Below are positions 33,101-41,321 of a stretch of DNA of 64,000 bases, in pieces. The translations under genes were made by a program, and so were the position numbers. Every line of letters starts with the position of its first letter. Position 1 is the first letter of the stretch. Source of the stretch: Pseudomonadota bacterium (GTDB taxonomy: Bacteria > Pseudomonadota > Alphaproteobacteria > Dongiales > Dongiaceae); NCBI GenBank assembly GCA_021792365.1, contig JAJYUT010000001.1, forward strand, positions 744,001 to 808,000, read 5' to 3'. A model generated the notes under the pieces. That model made no database searches. It saw only the letters and a program-made list of their open reading frames with translations, and was not told the origin of the DNA.

Positions 33101-34786
33101 GTGGCCCGGAAAGCGGGGAAGCCCCCGGACGATCTGGCGCCATTCGGTGAAACCCTTCCCCCAGTTCTGGTCGTTCTCCGGAATGGCATGGAACTGCGGC
33201 AGATAGAATGCCAGCAGCTTCACGTCCGAGACCGCGCCGGCCAGGATCGCCGGGTCGAACTCCTCGAATGCGGGGCCGCGGCGCGTGAATTTCAGATGCT
33301 CCGCCGTGAGGCTTCCGTCGGCGGATGTCCGCTCCGCGGACGCGGCTGCCTGGGCGGGCGCGCCTGTGCCCGCCGCCGGCTCGATCATGCGCCCTTCGTT
33401 GATGCCGTAATCGAGGAAGTGGACCAGCGGGTTCAGCTTGGCCGAGGCCACGTCCAGGTGGCGCCGCAGATAGGCGCCGGTCGAGAAGCGGGGAGAGGGG
33501 TCGCGGCGCGCCGCCGCGCCATGGCGCAGATAGTGCAGCACCGGATCCAGCGCGGCGGCCTTCACGTCGGGGTAGCGCGCGCAATACCACTCCGCGTCGA
33601 ACAATCCCGACGCGCGGATGAGGTCGGCGTCGCGGGCCTCGCGCTTGGGTCCTTGCGCGGCGCTCTTGGTCGCGCGCATCCGCCGCGACAGCGGGCCGAA
33701 GCGCCTGCTTTCCTTTGCCCGCTCGTTGTGGAGCGCGATCCTGGCCTGGATCAGTTCGCGCCAGAGCGCTTGCGCCTCGCTCGCGTGCGACTCCGCCGCG
33801 GCACGCGTGCGCTCGATCTCCTGTCTCTGGGTCGAGGCATGCGCCTGCAACTCGGCCAAGCGGTTGCGAGCATCGGATTCCCGCCCGCGCGCTTTGTCGA
33901 CTGCCGCTCGGAAGACCGTCGCCCCCGCATCGAAGTGCCGGCGGATCTCGTCCAGGGACGCGCACTGCTCCGCGTCCAGCTCCCCGCCGCGCGCAAGGCC
34001 GGTCAGGATGTCATACACCCTGGGCAACCAGGAAAAGCCCGGCTCCAGGGTGTCGAGCGTCTCCCGCGGCATGCGGTGCTGGCGCTGGTCTGCCGAAAGA
34101 AACGCCCGGATCGCTTCCGTGGCCTCCGCCGGAGTGTTCGGCCAGGCAATCTCCAGTGATGCCGCCAGCCGGTCGGCGACCGGCCGCCAGTCCTGCAGCA
34201 GGTCGTCGAAGGCAACGAAACAGCGGCGGCAGCGGCGACTTGCCGCCTCCGCGTCCAGGACATGCCGCAGCCACAGCAGCAAGGCCTCCTCGCGCGGCAG
34301 GCCGTCGCGCGCGCCGAGCGACGCCGCGCATTCAAGAGGGTTGCGGACCGGGATGACGATCTTGGGCGCGATGCCCAGGCGCGCAAGGGCGCGCAGCGCA
34401 ACAGGCGCGGTTCGGCAGAAGCGGGGATCCTTGAGGACGAACAGCCCCGACTGACCAAACTCCGCCCGGATCAGATCGGCGAGCGTGGATGCCCACGGCT
34501 CCAGGACGTCCTCGCCGCCCAAATCCACCGGGCCCCAGTCGTTCCACGCGCTGCCGCGCGCCTCCAGCAGCCGGTCATTGAGCCGCGCGACGGCGGCGCT
34601 TTCCCAATATCCTTTGGAGCCGGAGCTGGCAGGATTCTCCAGATGAGCGGGCCCGGCTGCGCCGAGCAGATGCATCAGGCCGCTGAGGGCGGAGGCGCCT
34701 GACCGATGCGTGCCGAGAACAACAACAGCGGATCCCCGATCGACGCTGTCCATCTGCTGGCTCGCAGCCCGCGGCAATTCGTTCAC
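30170..34786 (-). CDS. Giant fused sulfotransferase / WbsX / GT4 / GT2 protein
   Basis: From a GTG at 34786 (AAAGGGA seven bases before it; frame open to a TTG at 34855) the protein has 1538 residues. Order: sulfotransferase-like domain with P-loop VLGTHRSGASALSGL (about 22-265); a coiled-coil stretch (about 285-370); two copies of the 'DAEWYCARYPDV...HYLRHG' repeat (about 395-465); a WbsX-type GH99-like domain beginning LLAFYLPQFHAIPENDQNWG (about 523-860); a GT4 glycosyltransferase (about 875-1225, SSREDPYPSVVLEAMAAGLPV); and a GT2 domain (about 1240-1465, VSVVVPNYNHERYIA and AESDD). Four catalytic modules in one chain suggest assembly of a sulfated surface polysaccharide at the cytoplasmic membrane. 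No signal peptide or membrane helix is seen. Confidence 0.85.
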   Translation of the reverse strand: MNELPRAASQQMDSVDRGSAVVVLGTHRSGASALSGLMHLLGAAGPAHLENPASSGSKGYWESAAVARLNDRLLEARGSAWNDWGPVDLGGEDVLEPWASTLADLIRAEFGQSGLFVLKDPRFCRTAPVALRALARLGIAPKIVIPVRNPLECAASLGARDGLPREEALLLWLRHVLDAEAASRRCRRCFVAFDDLLQDWRPVADRLAASLEIAWPNTPAEATEAIRAFLSADQRQHRMPRETLDTLEPGFSWLPRVYDILTGLARGGELDAEQCASLDEIRRHFDAGATVFRAAVDKARGRESDARNRLAELQAHASTQRQEIERTRAAAESHASEAQALWRELIQARIALHNERAKESRRFGPLSRRMRATKSAAQGPKREARDADLIRASGLFDAEWYCARYPDVKAAALDPVLHYLRHGAAARRDPSPRFSTGAYLRRHLDVASAKLNPLVHFLDYGINEGRMIEPAAGTGAPAQAAASAERTSADGSLTAEHLKFTRRGPAFEEFDPAILAGAVSDVKLLAFYLPQFHAIPENDQNWGKGFTEWRQIVRGLPRFPGHYQPRVPRDLGFYDLTDSEVMRRQIAMAKAAGIHGFGFYYYWFDSHRVLERPLEAFLASPDMDMPFMVVWANENWTRTWDGLSGDVLLHQNYDPRHEKALLADLARHFKDPRYVRFGGRPFFVIYQPRHVPDPEQTFARWRAHWKAAFGLEPIMFMAQTFGVVDPRPFGLDGAIEFPPHKLASKLRGRSMPDAFEPTFGGRVISYDDVSAISLAEPDPPYPLIRTVVPGWDNDARRPMRGTSMEGSTPDKYERWLSAIIARAKEKPVFGKRIVAINAWNEWAEGAYLEPDLHYGAAYLNATARALLPSAVTKPRIVHSLVLVGHDARDHGAQRLLVNIGSVLARRFGTRVRFVLLKGGPLLARYEEVAPCTVLPDDAPSTASEVFASLARQGFTRAIANTTATGGLIPQMKAAGFRIVSLVHEMPGIIQANAWEEQAAAIGRGSDAVVFAGSPVHDRFRRICGEIAGRVAVKPQGLYRTEIAPAPQGAAALRDALGVPRDAKLVLNVGHGDLRKGFDLFTRAARATAKRRRDVYFVWVGNAPGKEPDGVGPGSRREANGAVIAVGPQENIGRYYAAADAFFLSSREDPYPSVVLEAMAAGLPVVGFAGATGCEDLIKSHGAAVPFEDIEAAVAAIEAFLDLPADQARLGAEARVAEIRANYAFDEYCFWLLLQLDPDLPQVSVVVPNYNHERYIAARLESIFHQSCPIYQVIVLDDASTDGSVSSIRRIAAEHRRDLTLIANETNSGSPARQWRKGVARCTGEFVWIAESDDVADPAFVDACVQALERTGADFCFTDSWQIDGDGKRTKDSFALYGDRIERGAFDRDFEMDGREFLRRYLSIKNVIVNMSGVLWRRTSLEQAILAAAQEMESFALTCDWRLYVAACASGQKLVYLSKALNGHRRHAQAVTMSLDKQQNVDEVRRLQAVVAREVELDGEIRDKARDHLARLHRFFGLPDAATESAQLRATPAGDGAAK

Positions 34787-34940
34787 AAGTCGGTCCCTTT
34801 GCGGCGCGCGTACGCCCCTCCGCCGGCAGAGTATGCACTTTGCTTTTGGTTGCAAGTATTTGTTCCCGGGCTATTTGTTTGGACAGGCGGCCGTGGCTGG
34901 CGGCCTCTGGCGCGCGGGATTCGGCATGCTCCACAAAATC

Positions 34941-34976
34941 GAACGCCCGGCCAGGGGAGGACCGGGCGTTCTTTTC
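34941..34976. terminator. Rho-independent terminator, probably bidirectional
   Basis: GAACGCCCGG (34941-34950) and CCGGGCGTTC (34962-34971) form a perfect 10-bp stem followed by TTTT on the plus strand; on the minus strand the same stem is followed by GATTTTG. It lies in the 367-base gap between the giant transferase gene and the amidotransferase gene, which is transcribed toward it. The rest of this gap (34987-35080) holds several shorter GC-rich stems such as GCGGT/ACCGC, so a small RNA ending at this terminator is possible but not shown. Confidence 0.75.
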
Positions 34977-35153
34977 TCCGTTGTCGGAGCCCGAGGGCGG
35001 TGGGGGAGACCGCTTCCCGGGAAAACCGCAGCCATTGCGGCTACGGCTATCTGCTCTGTAAGACTATTTTGGGACTGCCTTCCAAAGTTTCAACACCGAC
35101 CGCGAAGAATCCGCTCACAAAATCGCGACACCGCAGACACTGCAGCCACGCCC

Positions 35154-35963
35154 TCAGGCCGCTGCGCCCGCCTTCTGCGCGGCCGGTTTCGCGCTGCTTC
35201 CGAGCCTTTGTTGACGCCGTGCGCGAGCAGCCGCGCCGAACGCTTTGAAAAGGGCCATGGAATCGGCGTTCTCCGTGACGCGGAATTCCGGGTGCCATTG
35301 CACGCCGAGGCAGAAGCCGGCGTAATCCTTGAGGCTCACCGCCTCGATAACCCCATCCTCGGCGCGGCCTTCCACCTCGATCCGGCCGGCCGGCTTGGCG
35401 ATGCCCTGCCAATGCAGCGAATTCACCATTGTCTCGGTCTTGCCGAGGATGCGCGCGAACTGCCCGCCGGGCGTAAAGGCGACCCTATGGCGCGGCCCGT
35501 ACATCTGCTCAAACGGCACACCCTCCGGCCCGCGGTGATCCATGCGATCGTCGGCGAGATGGATCTGCGGGTCGAGCGTGCCGCCGAGCGCGACGTTCAA
35601 TTCCTGGAAGCCGCGGCAGATGCACAAGATCGGGACAGAGCGCGCGATCGCGGCGCGAATCAGCGGCAGCGTCACCGCGTCACGCCCGGGATCCTGGGGC
35701 GAATCCGGCCGGTCGGCCGCGCCTTCGTAATGATGTACCGCGACATTGGACGGACTGCCCGTGAACAGCACGCCGTCCACCTGGTCCAGCAGCGCCGCCG
35801 GGTCCAGCACCGGCCCGAGCGCCGGAAAGGACAGCGGATAAGCTCCGGCGCCTTGGATGACGCCGGTCAGATACTTTTCGCCCACCGTGTGGAAGTCCTG
35901 CCCGTCGATATGCTTCACGCACATCGGGACAGCGACGATCGGCGCGTCATTCGCAAGCTTCAT
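35154..35963 (-). CDS. Class I glutamine amidotransferase, gamma-glutamyl-GABA hydrolase family
   Basis: The product (269 residues from the ATG at 35963, GGAG just upstream) is a PuuD-type Peptidase_C26 enzyme. The nucleophile is in ILCICRGFQELNVALGG, oxyanion residues are in GVLFTGSPSNV, and the catalytic His-x-Glu is in GVQWHPEF. PuuD frees GABA from gamma-glutamyl-GABA in putrescine breakdown. A PuuB-like oxidase is 19 kb away, too far to call a shared operon. The seven-residue longer start at 35984 is less well supported. The C-terminus ends in an Ala/Lys-rich tail. Confidence 0.87.
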   Translation of the reverse strand: MKLANDAPIVAVPMCVKHIDGQDFHTVGEKYLTGVIQGAGAYPLSFPALGPVLDPAALLDQVDGVLFTGSPSNVAVHHYEGAADRPDSPQDPGRDAVTLPLIRAAIARSVPILCICRGFQELNVALGGTLDPQIHLADDRMDHRGPEGVPFEQMYGPRHRVAFTPGGQFARILGKTETMVNSLHWQGIAKPAGRIEVEGRAEDGVIEAVSLKDYAGFCLGVQWHPEFRVTENADSMALFKAFGAAARARRQQRLGSSAKPAAQKAGAAA

Positions 35964-36140
35964 CTCGGCTCCGGTGCCACCCACGCACGAAAATCCTTCC
36001 GAATGTAGGACTGGCCCGCCCAGGCGACAAACGCAGCAGGCGCATATCAGGTATCGGGATCGGTATCCGGATCAGATGGCTTCTGGCCGCTAAGTGCCGT
36101 TCCTGATTACTGTTTCCTGATTCCTGGCTACTATTCCGCC

Positions 36141-36980
36141 ATGGAAGCATTCAGCGATCCGCTGCTCCGGGACCTGCTCGCGGCCAAGGGGCTCATCGTG
36201 GGGGGCTGGATCGTGCTGGCGCTGGCGATCGAGCAATGGCGCCCTGCCGCGCCGGCGCCGCTCGGCCTTGCCGGCTATGGCGTGGCCTGGTTTGCGCGCT
36301 GGGGGCGCAATCTCGGCTTCTTCGCCCTGAACGGCGCCTTGTCGGCGCTGTTCGTCCTGCCGGTCACGGTCGCCGCCGCGCTGGCGGCGCCGTGGAGCCG
36401 GGCCGATCTCCTCGGCGCAGCGTTTCCGGCCGGCACAGTGCCGAACTGGGCCTGGCTGCCGCTCGATATCGTGCTGCTGGATTTCTGGATCTACTGGTGG
36501 CACCGCGCCAATCACGAATGGCGCTTCCTGTGGCGCTTCCACGAGGTGCATCACCGCGACCGGCATCTCGACGTGACCACGGCCCTGCGGTTCCATTTCG
36601 GCGAGGTGGCGCTGGCGGCATGCGCGCGGGCGGTCGTCATCATGGCCTTCGCGATCCCGCTCACCTCGGTGATCGCATTCGAGATTCTGGTGATCGTGGC
36701 GACGGTGTTCCACCACGCCAATTGGCGCATCCCGCCGGCGCTGGAGGCGGCGCTCGCGCGGCTCATCATCACGCCGTCGCGCCATTGGGTGCATCACCAC
36801 AAGGTGCAGGCCGATACCGATTCGACCTATGGCACGATCTTCAGTATCTGGGATCGCTTGCTCGGCACCACCACGCCGACGCGGCGCGCGCCGCTGATGC
36901 CGCTCGGCGTCGAAGGCAAGGCGGAGCTGCCGCTGATCGCGCTGCTCGCCGCGCCGGCACGGCGGCCGGAAGCCGGCTGA
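36141..36980 (+). CDS. Sterol desaturase / fatty acid hydroxylase family protein
   Basis: The 279-residue integral membrane protein has four to five hydrophobic segments and the histidine boxes of the di-iron FA_hydroxylase superfamily: WWHRANHEW (about 116), HEVHHRDRH (about 131) and SRHWVHHHKV (about 214). Members hydroxylate or desaturate lipids such as sterols, hopanoid-type or carotenoid substrates; the substrate here is unknown. It ends four bases before the convergent lolA stop. The upstream gap 35964-36140 contains AT-rich TCCTGATTACTG and TCCTGATTCCTG words, a probable promoter area. Confidence 0.87.
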   Translation: MEAFSDPLLRDLLAAKGLIVGGWIVLALAIEQWRPAAPAPLGLAGYGVAWFARWGRNLGFFALNGALSALFVLPVTVAAALAAPWSRADLLGAAFPAGTVPNWAWLPLDIVLLDFWIYWWHRANHEWRFLWRFHEVHHRDRHLDVTTALRFHFGEVALAACARAVVIMAFAIPLTSVIAFEILVIVATVFHHANWRIPPALEAALARLIITPSRHWVHHHKVQADTDSTYGTIFSIWDRLLGTTTPTRRAPLMPLGVEGKAELPLIALLAAPARRPEAG

Positions 36981-36983
36981 CCG

Positions 36984-37688
36984 CTATCGGTCCTGCCGCT
37001 TCTTCCGCGGGGTGGCGAACAAAGCGGCGCTCAAGGGAATGCCGAACTCGGTGTCGTAGAGGCCGACCCGCACCTCGGTGCCGGCGGAATCGGTGATCGT
37101 CCATTGCCGCAGCTCCAGCGGCCGGTCGCCGAACTCGAGCACGACCGAGCCCGCTTCCGGCTCGTCCGACTGGACCAGCCCGATCAGGATCGCATTGGCG
37201 GATTTCTGGAACGAGGTGACGGTGACGTCGCCGCCCAGCTCCACGTCATCGCGCAACAGGAACCACATGGGCGAGAGCCGCAGCGGCGCCTGCTCCAGGT
37301 GGTTGAGCTCCGCATCGTAGTAGGAGATGAGCGTGCCGTCGGCGACCAGCAGGATCTCGGAGGGCGGATCGTATTCGACGCGCAGCCGCCCCGGCCGGCG
37401 CAGATAGATGCGCCCGAAGGCCAGGCCCTCGCTGTTGGTGAACTGCTGGAAGCTTGCCTGCATCGAGGTGATGCCGTTGAGGTAATCCTCGACGCGCTTG
37501 ATGTCCGCCCGGTCGGCATTGGTGAGCTGCGCGGCCTGGGTGCCCTGCTGCGTGCCCTGCTGCGTGCCCTGGGCCAGGGCTCCGCGCGGCAGGAGGCTGC
37601 CGAGCGCGGCGGCGCCCAGCAGGCCGGCGCCGGCGCGCAGCAGCGTGCGGCGGGGCAGGTGAACGGGCTTCGGCGTAACGGTTTTCAT
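36984..37688 (-). CDS. lolA: Outer-membrane lipoprotein carrier protein LolA
   Basis: From the ATG at 37688 the product has 234 residues; the frame is open to 37805. A signal peptide with a twin-arginine look (PRRTLLRAGAGLLGAAALG) precedes the LolA domain: VEDYLNGITSMQASFQQFT, GRIYLRRPGRLRVEYDPP and SYYDAELNHLEQAPL. LolA shuttles lipoproteins through the periplasm from LolCDE to LolB. Just after the signal, the mature N-terminus has a GTQQ triplicate, probably disordered. ftsK lies close by on the same strand, a neighbourhood seen in other alphaproteobacteria. Confidence 0.88.
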   Translation of the reverse strand: MKTVTPKPVHLPRRTLLRAGAGLLGAAALGSLLPRGALAQGTQQGTQQGTQAAQLTNADRADIKRVEDYLNGITSMQASFQQFTNSEGLAFGRIYLRRPGRLRVEYDPPSEILLVADGTLISYYDAELNHLEQAPLRLSPMWFLLRDDVELGGDVTVTSFQKSANAILIGLVQSDEPEAGSVVLEFGDRPLELRQWTITDSAGTEVRVGLYDTEFGIPLSAALFATPRKKRQDR

Positions 37689-37868
37689 GCGCTGCAAAAC
37701 TCGCGTTTCGGTCTCATGAGCAACGGTGAAGCAATGGCAAGACATATAGTTCCTTGCTGCCGGCATTGCCACGGCCGGCGCCATCACGAACGCGCAATCG
37801 GGCAAGCCTCGGAAATCGTTTCATTTTGAGGGCGTCGGCGCACCGGAGCTGGCGCTGCCGGAAGACAA

Positions 37869-37900
37869 TTGACACCTGGCAGTACATTGGTATCAATGTA
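37869..37900 (+). promoter_or_regulatory. Promoter with overlapping operator palindrome; transcript probably leaderless
   Basis: TTGACA (37869-37874), 16 bases, then TATCAA (37891-37896). The palindrome TACATTG-GTAT-CAATGTA (37883-37900) covers the -10 box. The ATG at 37903 lies seven bases after the -10 box, where transcription should start, so the mRNA would have no leader. The downstream protein looks like a ribbon-helix-helix type regulator and could repress itself here (inference). Confidence 0.6.
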
Positions 37901-37902
37901 TC

Positions 37903-38169
37903 ATGGTCAGAGACGAAACCCCGAGCGCGATCGAGCGCGTTCAAACCGGCATCCGGCTGGAAAAGCGCCTCCTGAAGGTGCTGAAGGCGCTCGCGGAATA
38001 TCGCGACATGACCCTGGGAGACTTGGTGGAGGGGATCGTGCTGCACAGCTTCGAAGGCAAGACGCCGTTCGAGAGGACGACGCTGAAGCACATCGAGGAT
38101 CTGAAGCGGATCTATGGCCTGACGCTGAGCGCGAACGATAGCCACCGGCTGAAGGAGAAACGCGGATGA
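37903..38169 (+). CDS. Small ribbon-helix-helix-like protein
   Basis: The 88-residue protein reads ERVQTGIRLEKRLLKVLKALAEYRDMTLGDLVEGIVLHSFEG, a strand followed by two helices as in ribbon-helix-helix DNA-binding proteins, then HIEDLKRIYGL. Similar short proteins are conserved hypotheticals; DNA binding is inferred from the pattern. The start has no Shine-Dalgarno but lies at the predicted transcription start. The stop overlaps the next start (ATGA), so translation of the two is coupled. Confidence 0.7.
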   Translation: MVRDETPSAIERVQTGIRLEKRLLKVLKALAEYRDMTLGDLVEGIVLHSFEGKTPFERTTLKHIEDLKRIYGLTLSANDSHRLKEKRG

Positions 38170-38585
38170 ATTGCGATGAGCTGATCCAGGCGCTCGAGGA
38201 ATGCGCGCTGGCACCGGCCGCATTCGACCACCGCGCCCATGTGCAGGCGGGATTCGCTTATCTGCAGCGCGACGGCTATGCCGGCGCGTTGAGCGCGATG
38301 GGGAGCGCGCTGCGACGCTTTGCCACCCATCACGGCAAGCCGGGGCTCTATCACGAGACCGTCACGGCTGCCTTCCTGGCGCTGATCCATCAGCGCATGG
38401 CGGAGGACCTGATCGAACACCGCACGCCTGTTGGTCTGGATGGTGCAAGGCGGCTCGACTGGACAAGCTTCGCGCAGCGCCATCCGGACCTGTTCGCGCC
38501 GGACCTTCTGGCGCGCTACTACCCGCAAGAGACCTTGCGGTCCGAGCTCGCACGCCACTGCTTCGTGCTGCCGCAGGCGTCTTGA
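38166..38585 (+). CDS. Conserved hypothetical protein, translationally coupled
   Basis: The 139-residue soluble protein has a His-rich motif FDHRAHVQAGFAYLQRDGY (about 20-38) and THHGKPGLYHETVTAAFLALIHQRM (about 59-83). The spacing of the histidines (HRAH, HH, H) resembles a family of small alpha-helical proteins of unknown function; metal binding is conceivable. It overlaps the preceding RHH-like gene by four bases. It is convergent with ftsK, with 44 bases between the stops. Confidence 0.65.
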   Translation: MNCDELIQALEECALAPAAFDHRAHVQAGFAYLQRDGYAGALSAMGSALRRFATHHGKPGLYHETVTAAFLALIHQRMAEDLIEHRTPVGLDGARRLDWTSFAQRHPDLFAPDLLARYYPQETLRSELARHCFVLPQAS

Positions 38586-38629
38586 GCGCCGCCGCGCAGT
38601 CTGCGGCGTGTCGCCGGTAAGAGCGCGGT

Positions 38630-41152
38630 CTACCGGCCGCCGCCTTCCGGCGCCAGCACCTCGCGCTTGCCGACATGGTTGGCCTGGCTCACGACGCCTT
38701 CCTTCTCCATGCGCTCGACGATGCGGGCGGCGCGGTTGTAGCCGATCTGCAGGTAGCGCTGGATGAAGCTGGTGGAGCATTTGCGCTCGCGCGCCACGAG
38801 GGCGACCGCCTGGTCGTAGAGATCATCGCCCGATGAGGAATTGCCGCCGCCGAAGCCGCCCTCCTCGCCGAGCGGCCCGTCCTCGTCGCTCTCCGTCACT
38901 TCCTGCAGATACGCGGGCTCGCCCTGGCTCTTCAGGAACTTGACGATGCTCTCCACCTCGCGGTCGGAGATGAAGGGGCCGTGGATGCGCGTGATGCGCC
39001 CGCCATTGGCCATGTAGAGCATGTCGCCCTGGCCGAGCAATTGCTCCGCCCCGGTCTCGCCCAGGATGGTGCGGCTGTCGATCTTGGTGGTGACGTGGAA
39101 GGAGACGCGGGTCGGGAAGTTCGCCTTGATGGTGCCGGTGATAACGTCAACCGACGGGCGCTGCGTCGCCATGATGATGTGGATGCCGGCGGCGCGCGCC
39201 ATCTGCGCCAGGCGCTGGATCGCGGCTTCGATGTCCTTGCCGGCGACCAGCATGAGGTCGGCCATCTCGTCGACCACCACGACGATGAAAGGCAGGGGAT
39301 TGAGATCGAACGGCTCCTCCTCGTAGATCGGTTTGCCGGTCTCGGGATCGAAGCCGGTCTGCACCCGGCGCGTGAGCTGTTCGCCGGCGTTGCGCGCCTG
39401 CTCGAGGCGCTGGTTGTAGCCCTCGATGTTGCGCACGCCGAGCTTGGACATGGCGCGGTAGCGGTTCTCCATCTCGCGCACCACCCATTTCAGCGCGACG
39501 ATGGCCTTCTTCGGCTCGGTGACGACGGGTGCCAGCAGATGCGGGATGTCGTCATAGACCGACAGCTCCAGCATCTTGGGATCGATCATGATGAACTTGC
39601 ACTGGTCAGGTGTCAGCCGGTAGAGCAGCGACATGATCATGGTGTTGATCGCGACCGACTTGCCCGAGCCGGTGGTGCCGGCGATCAGCAGATGCGGCAT
39701 GCGCGCAAGGTCGACAACGATCGGCTGGCCGCCGATATCCTTGCCCAGCACCAGCGCCAGCTTGGCCTGCGAGGAGTGGTAGGCGTCATCCTCCAGCAGC
39801 TCGCGCAGCGCCACGGTCTCGCGCTCGCGGTTGGGCAGCTCGATGCCGATGACCGAGCGGCCGGGCACCACGGCGATGCGCACGCTGACCGCGCTCATGG
39901 AGCGCGCGACATCATCGGCCAGGGACACGACGCGCGACGTCTTGGTGCCGGGCGCGGGCTCCAACTCGTACAGTGTGACCACCGGACCGGGGCGGATGCG
40001 CACGATCTGGCCCTTGACGCCGAAATCGTCGAGCACGGTTTCCAGCAGCCGCGCATTCTTCTCCAGGCTCTCCTCGTTGATGCGCTGCACGGTGGTGTTG
40101 GTCGCGGGCCGCGACAGCAGATCGACCGAGGGCAGCTCGAACTCGCCCTCGAAGTCGAGCTTCACCTGCTTGGCGCTCTCCTTCTTCGCCGGCTTGGCCT
40201 TCGGCTTCTTCTCGCGCTGGAACACCGTGACAAGCCCGCTCTTCGGCTCTGGCCTGACCGACGGCGCGGGCGGCAGGTCAATCTCCTCCGGCTCGCGCGC
40301 ACTGCCGCCGAGGCTCGGCTCGATGCGCGCGCGGGATACGCCGATCTGCCGCGGCGGGCGTTGGAACAGGCGCTTGAGGAAGCCGAGGCGCGGCGCGCGG
40401 GGGCTATCCTCCTCGTCCTCGTCCACGGACTCGTCGATGGTCACACGGCGGCGGGCCAGCGACTGGCGGCTGCGGTCCAGTGTCTGGCCCAGCTTGTGCC
40501 CGGCGGTCGCGACCTGCCGGCCCGCGCGGACATAGCCGCCGATGCTGATGCCGAGGGTGAAGAACAAGGCGACAGCGGCCGCGATGGCAAGGAACAGGGT
40601 CGGCAGCAGCAGCGGCAGTTGCAGGATCGGCGACAGCGCAAAGTATTCCAGCAGCGCCTTCAGCCCCTGCGTACCATCCGCGCCGATCAGCAGCAGCCGC
40701 CCGCTGAATCCGCCCATGCCTGCAATCCACGGCCATTGCCCGCTGGACGGGATCGCGGCGCAGGCGCCGGCGGCGAGCAAGGCGGCGAACGGCAGCAGCG
40801 TGATCTTCAGCCACCAGCGGTCGAGCCGCCGGTCGCGGATCAGCTTCCAGCCCCAGGCCGCCGGCGCGAGCACGAAGACGATGGCGGCGAGGCCCAGGCC
40901 CTGCAGCGCGAAATCGCCGACAAAGGCGCCGATCGGCCCCATGAGGTTGCGCGTCGGCCCGTCGATCGCGCGGCTGAAGCTGGGGTCGCTCTCATACACG
41001 GTGAGCACGCTCAGCAGATAGGCGAGCGCGAACAGCAGAAGCGCGCCGCCCGCGATCTCCGCCAGCCGCCGGCGCACGAACGCGCCCCACCCGCCGCCAC
41101 TCATCCGCGGGAACGATGGCCGCCCGTAGATATGATCGCCTGTCATCGCCAT
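38630..41152 (-). CDS. ftsK: DNA translocase FtsK
   Basis: The 840-residue protein has four transmembrane helices near the N-terminus (residues 34-56, 85-103, 120-140 and 180-200), a charged Pro/Lys-rich linker (about 240-335), then the motor. The Walker A is AGTTGSGKSVAINTM (about 491), Walker B is IVVVVDEMADLM (about 612), and ATQRPSVDVITG follows. The C-terminal winged helix (IQRYLQIGYNRAARIVERMEKEG) is the gamma domain that reads KOPS and activates XerCD. It pumps DNA at the septum and joins division to chromosome segregation. Start: ATG at 41152 with AGGA upstream. Confidence 0.95.
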   Translation of the reverse strand: MAMTGDHIYGRPSFPRMSGGGWGAFVRRRLAEIAGGALLLFALAYLLSVLTVYESDPSFSRAIDGPTRNLMGPIGAFVGDFALQGLGLAAIVFVLAPAAWGWKLIRDRRLDRWWLKITLLPFAALLAAGACAAIPSSGQWPWIAGMGGFSGRLLLIGADGTQGLKALLEYFALSPILQLPLLLPTLFLAIAAAVALFFTLGISIGGYVRAGRQVATAGHKLGQTLDRSRQSLARRRVTIDESVDEDEEDSPRAPRLGFLKRLFQRPPRQIGVSRARIEPSLGGSAREPEEIDLPPAPSVRPEPKSGLVTVFQREKKPKAKPAKKESAKQVKLDFEGEFELPSVDLLSRPATNTTVQRINEESLEKNARLLETVLDDFGVKGQIVRIRPGPVVTLYELEPAPGTKTSRVVSLADDVARSMSAVSVRIAVVPGRSVIGIELPNRERETVALRELLEDDAYHSSQAKLALVLGKDIGGQPIVVDLARMPHLLIAGTTGSGKSVAINTMIMSLLYRLTPDQCKFIMIDPKMLELSVYDDIPHLLAPVVTEPKKAIVALKWVVREMENRYRAMSKLGVRNIEGYNQRLEQARNAGEQLTRRVQTGFDPETGKPIYEEEPFDLNPLPFIVVVVDEMADLMLVAGKDIEAAIQRLAQMARAAGIHIIMATQRPSVDVITGTIKANFPTRVSFHVTTKIDSRTILGETGAEQLLGQGDMLYMANGGRITRIHGPFISDREVESIVKFLKSQGEPAYLQEVTESDEDGPLGEEGGFGGGNSSSGDDLYDQAVALVARERKCSTSFIQRYLQIGYNRAARIVERMEKEGVVSQANHVGKREVLAPEGGGR

Positions 41153-41177
41153 GAAGTATTCCTGCGCTTCTCTTTTC

Positions 41178-41282
41178 TGTCATCCCGGCCGAGCACAGCG
41201 AGAGCCGGGACCCATGCGGCATCACCGTGGCGCCGGCAGAGCGTATGGATCCAGGGTCGCGCTGCGCGCGCCCGGGATGACA
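41178..41282. repeat. Dispersed palindromic repeat, family A, copy 2
   Basis: A 105-bp element with ends TGTCATCCCGGCC and CCCGGGATGACA and an internal CCGGGACCCATGCGG. It lies between ftsK and the aminotransferase gene, both on the minus strand, so it would be part of the transcript leading into ftsK or separate the two. Confidence 0.8.
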
Positions 41283-41321
41283 GTGAGTGGGTGTGAAGGA
41301 GTGGAGTGAACATCGCGCGCA

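Noticed and set aside
34987-35080. Possible structured small RNA between the giant transferase and the amidotransferase genes
   Set aside because: Several short stems are present near a terminator, but nothing matched tmRNA, SRP RNA or 6S RNA by eye, and no promoter could be placed.
38981-41296. 771-codon plus-strand frame opposite ftsK
   Set aside because: FtsK is unmistakable on the minus strand; the opposite frame is a shadow and runs through a palindromic repeat.
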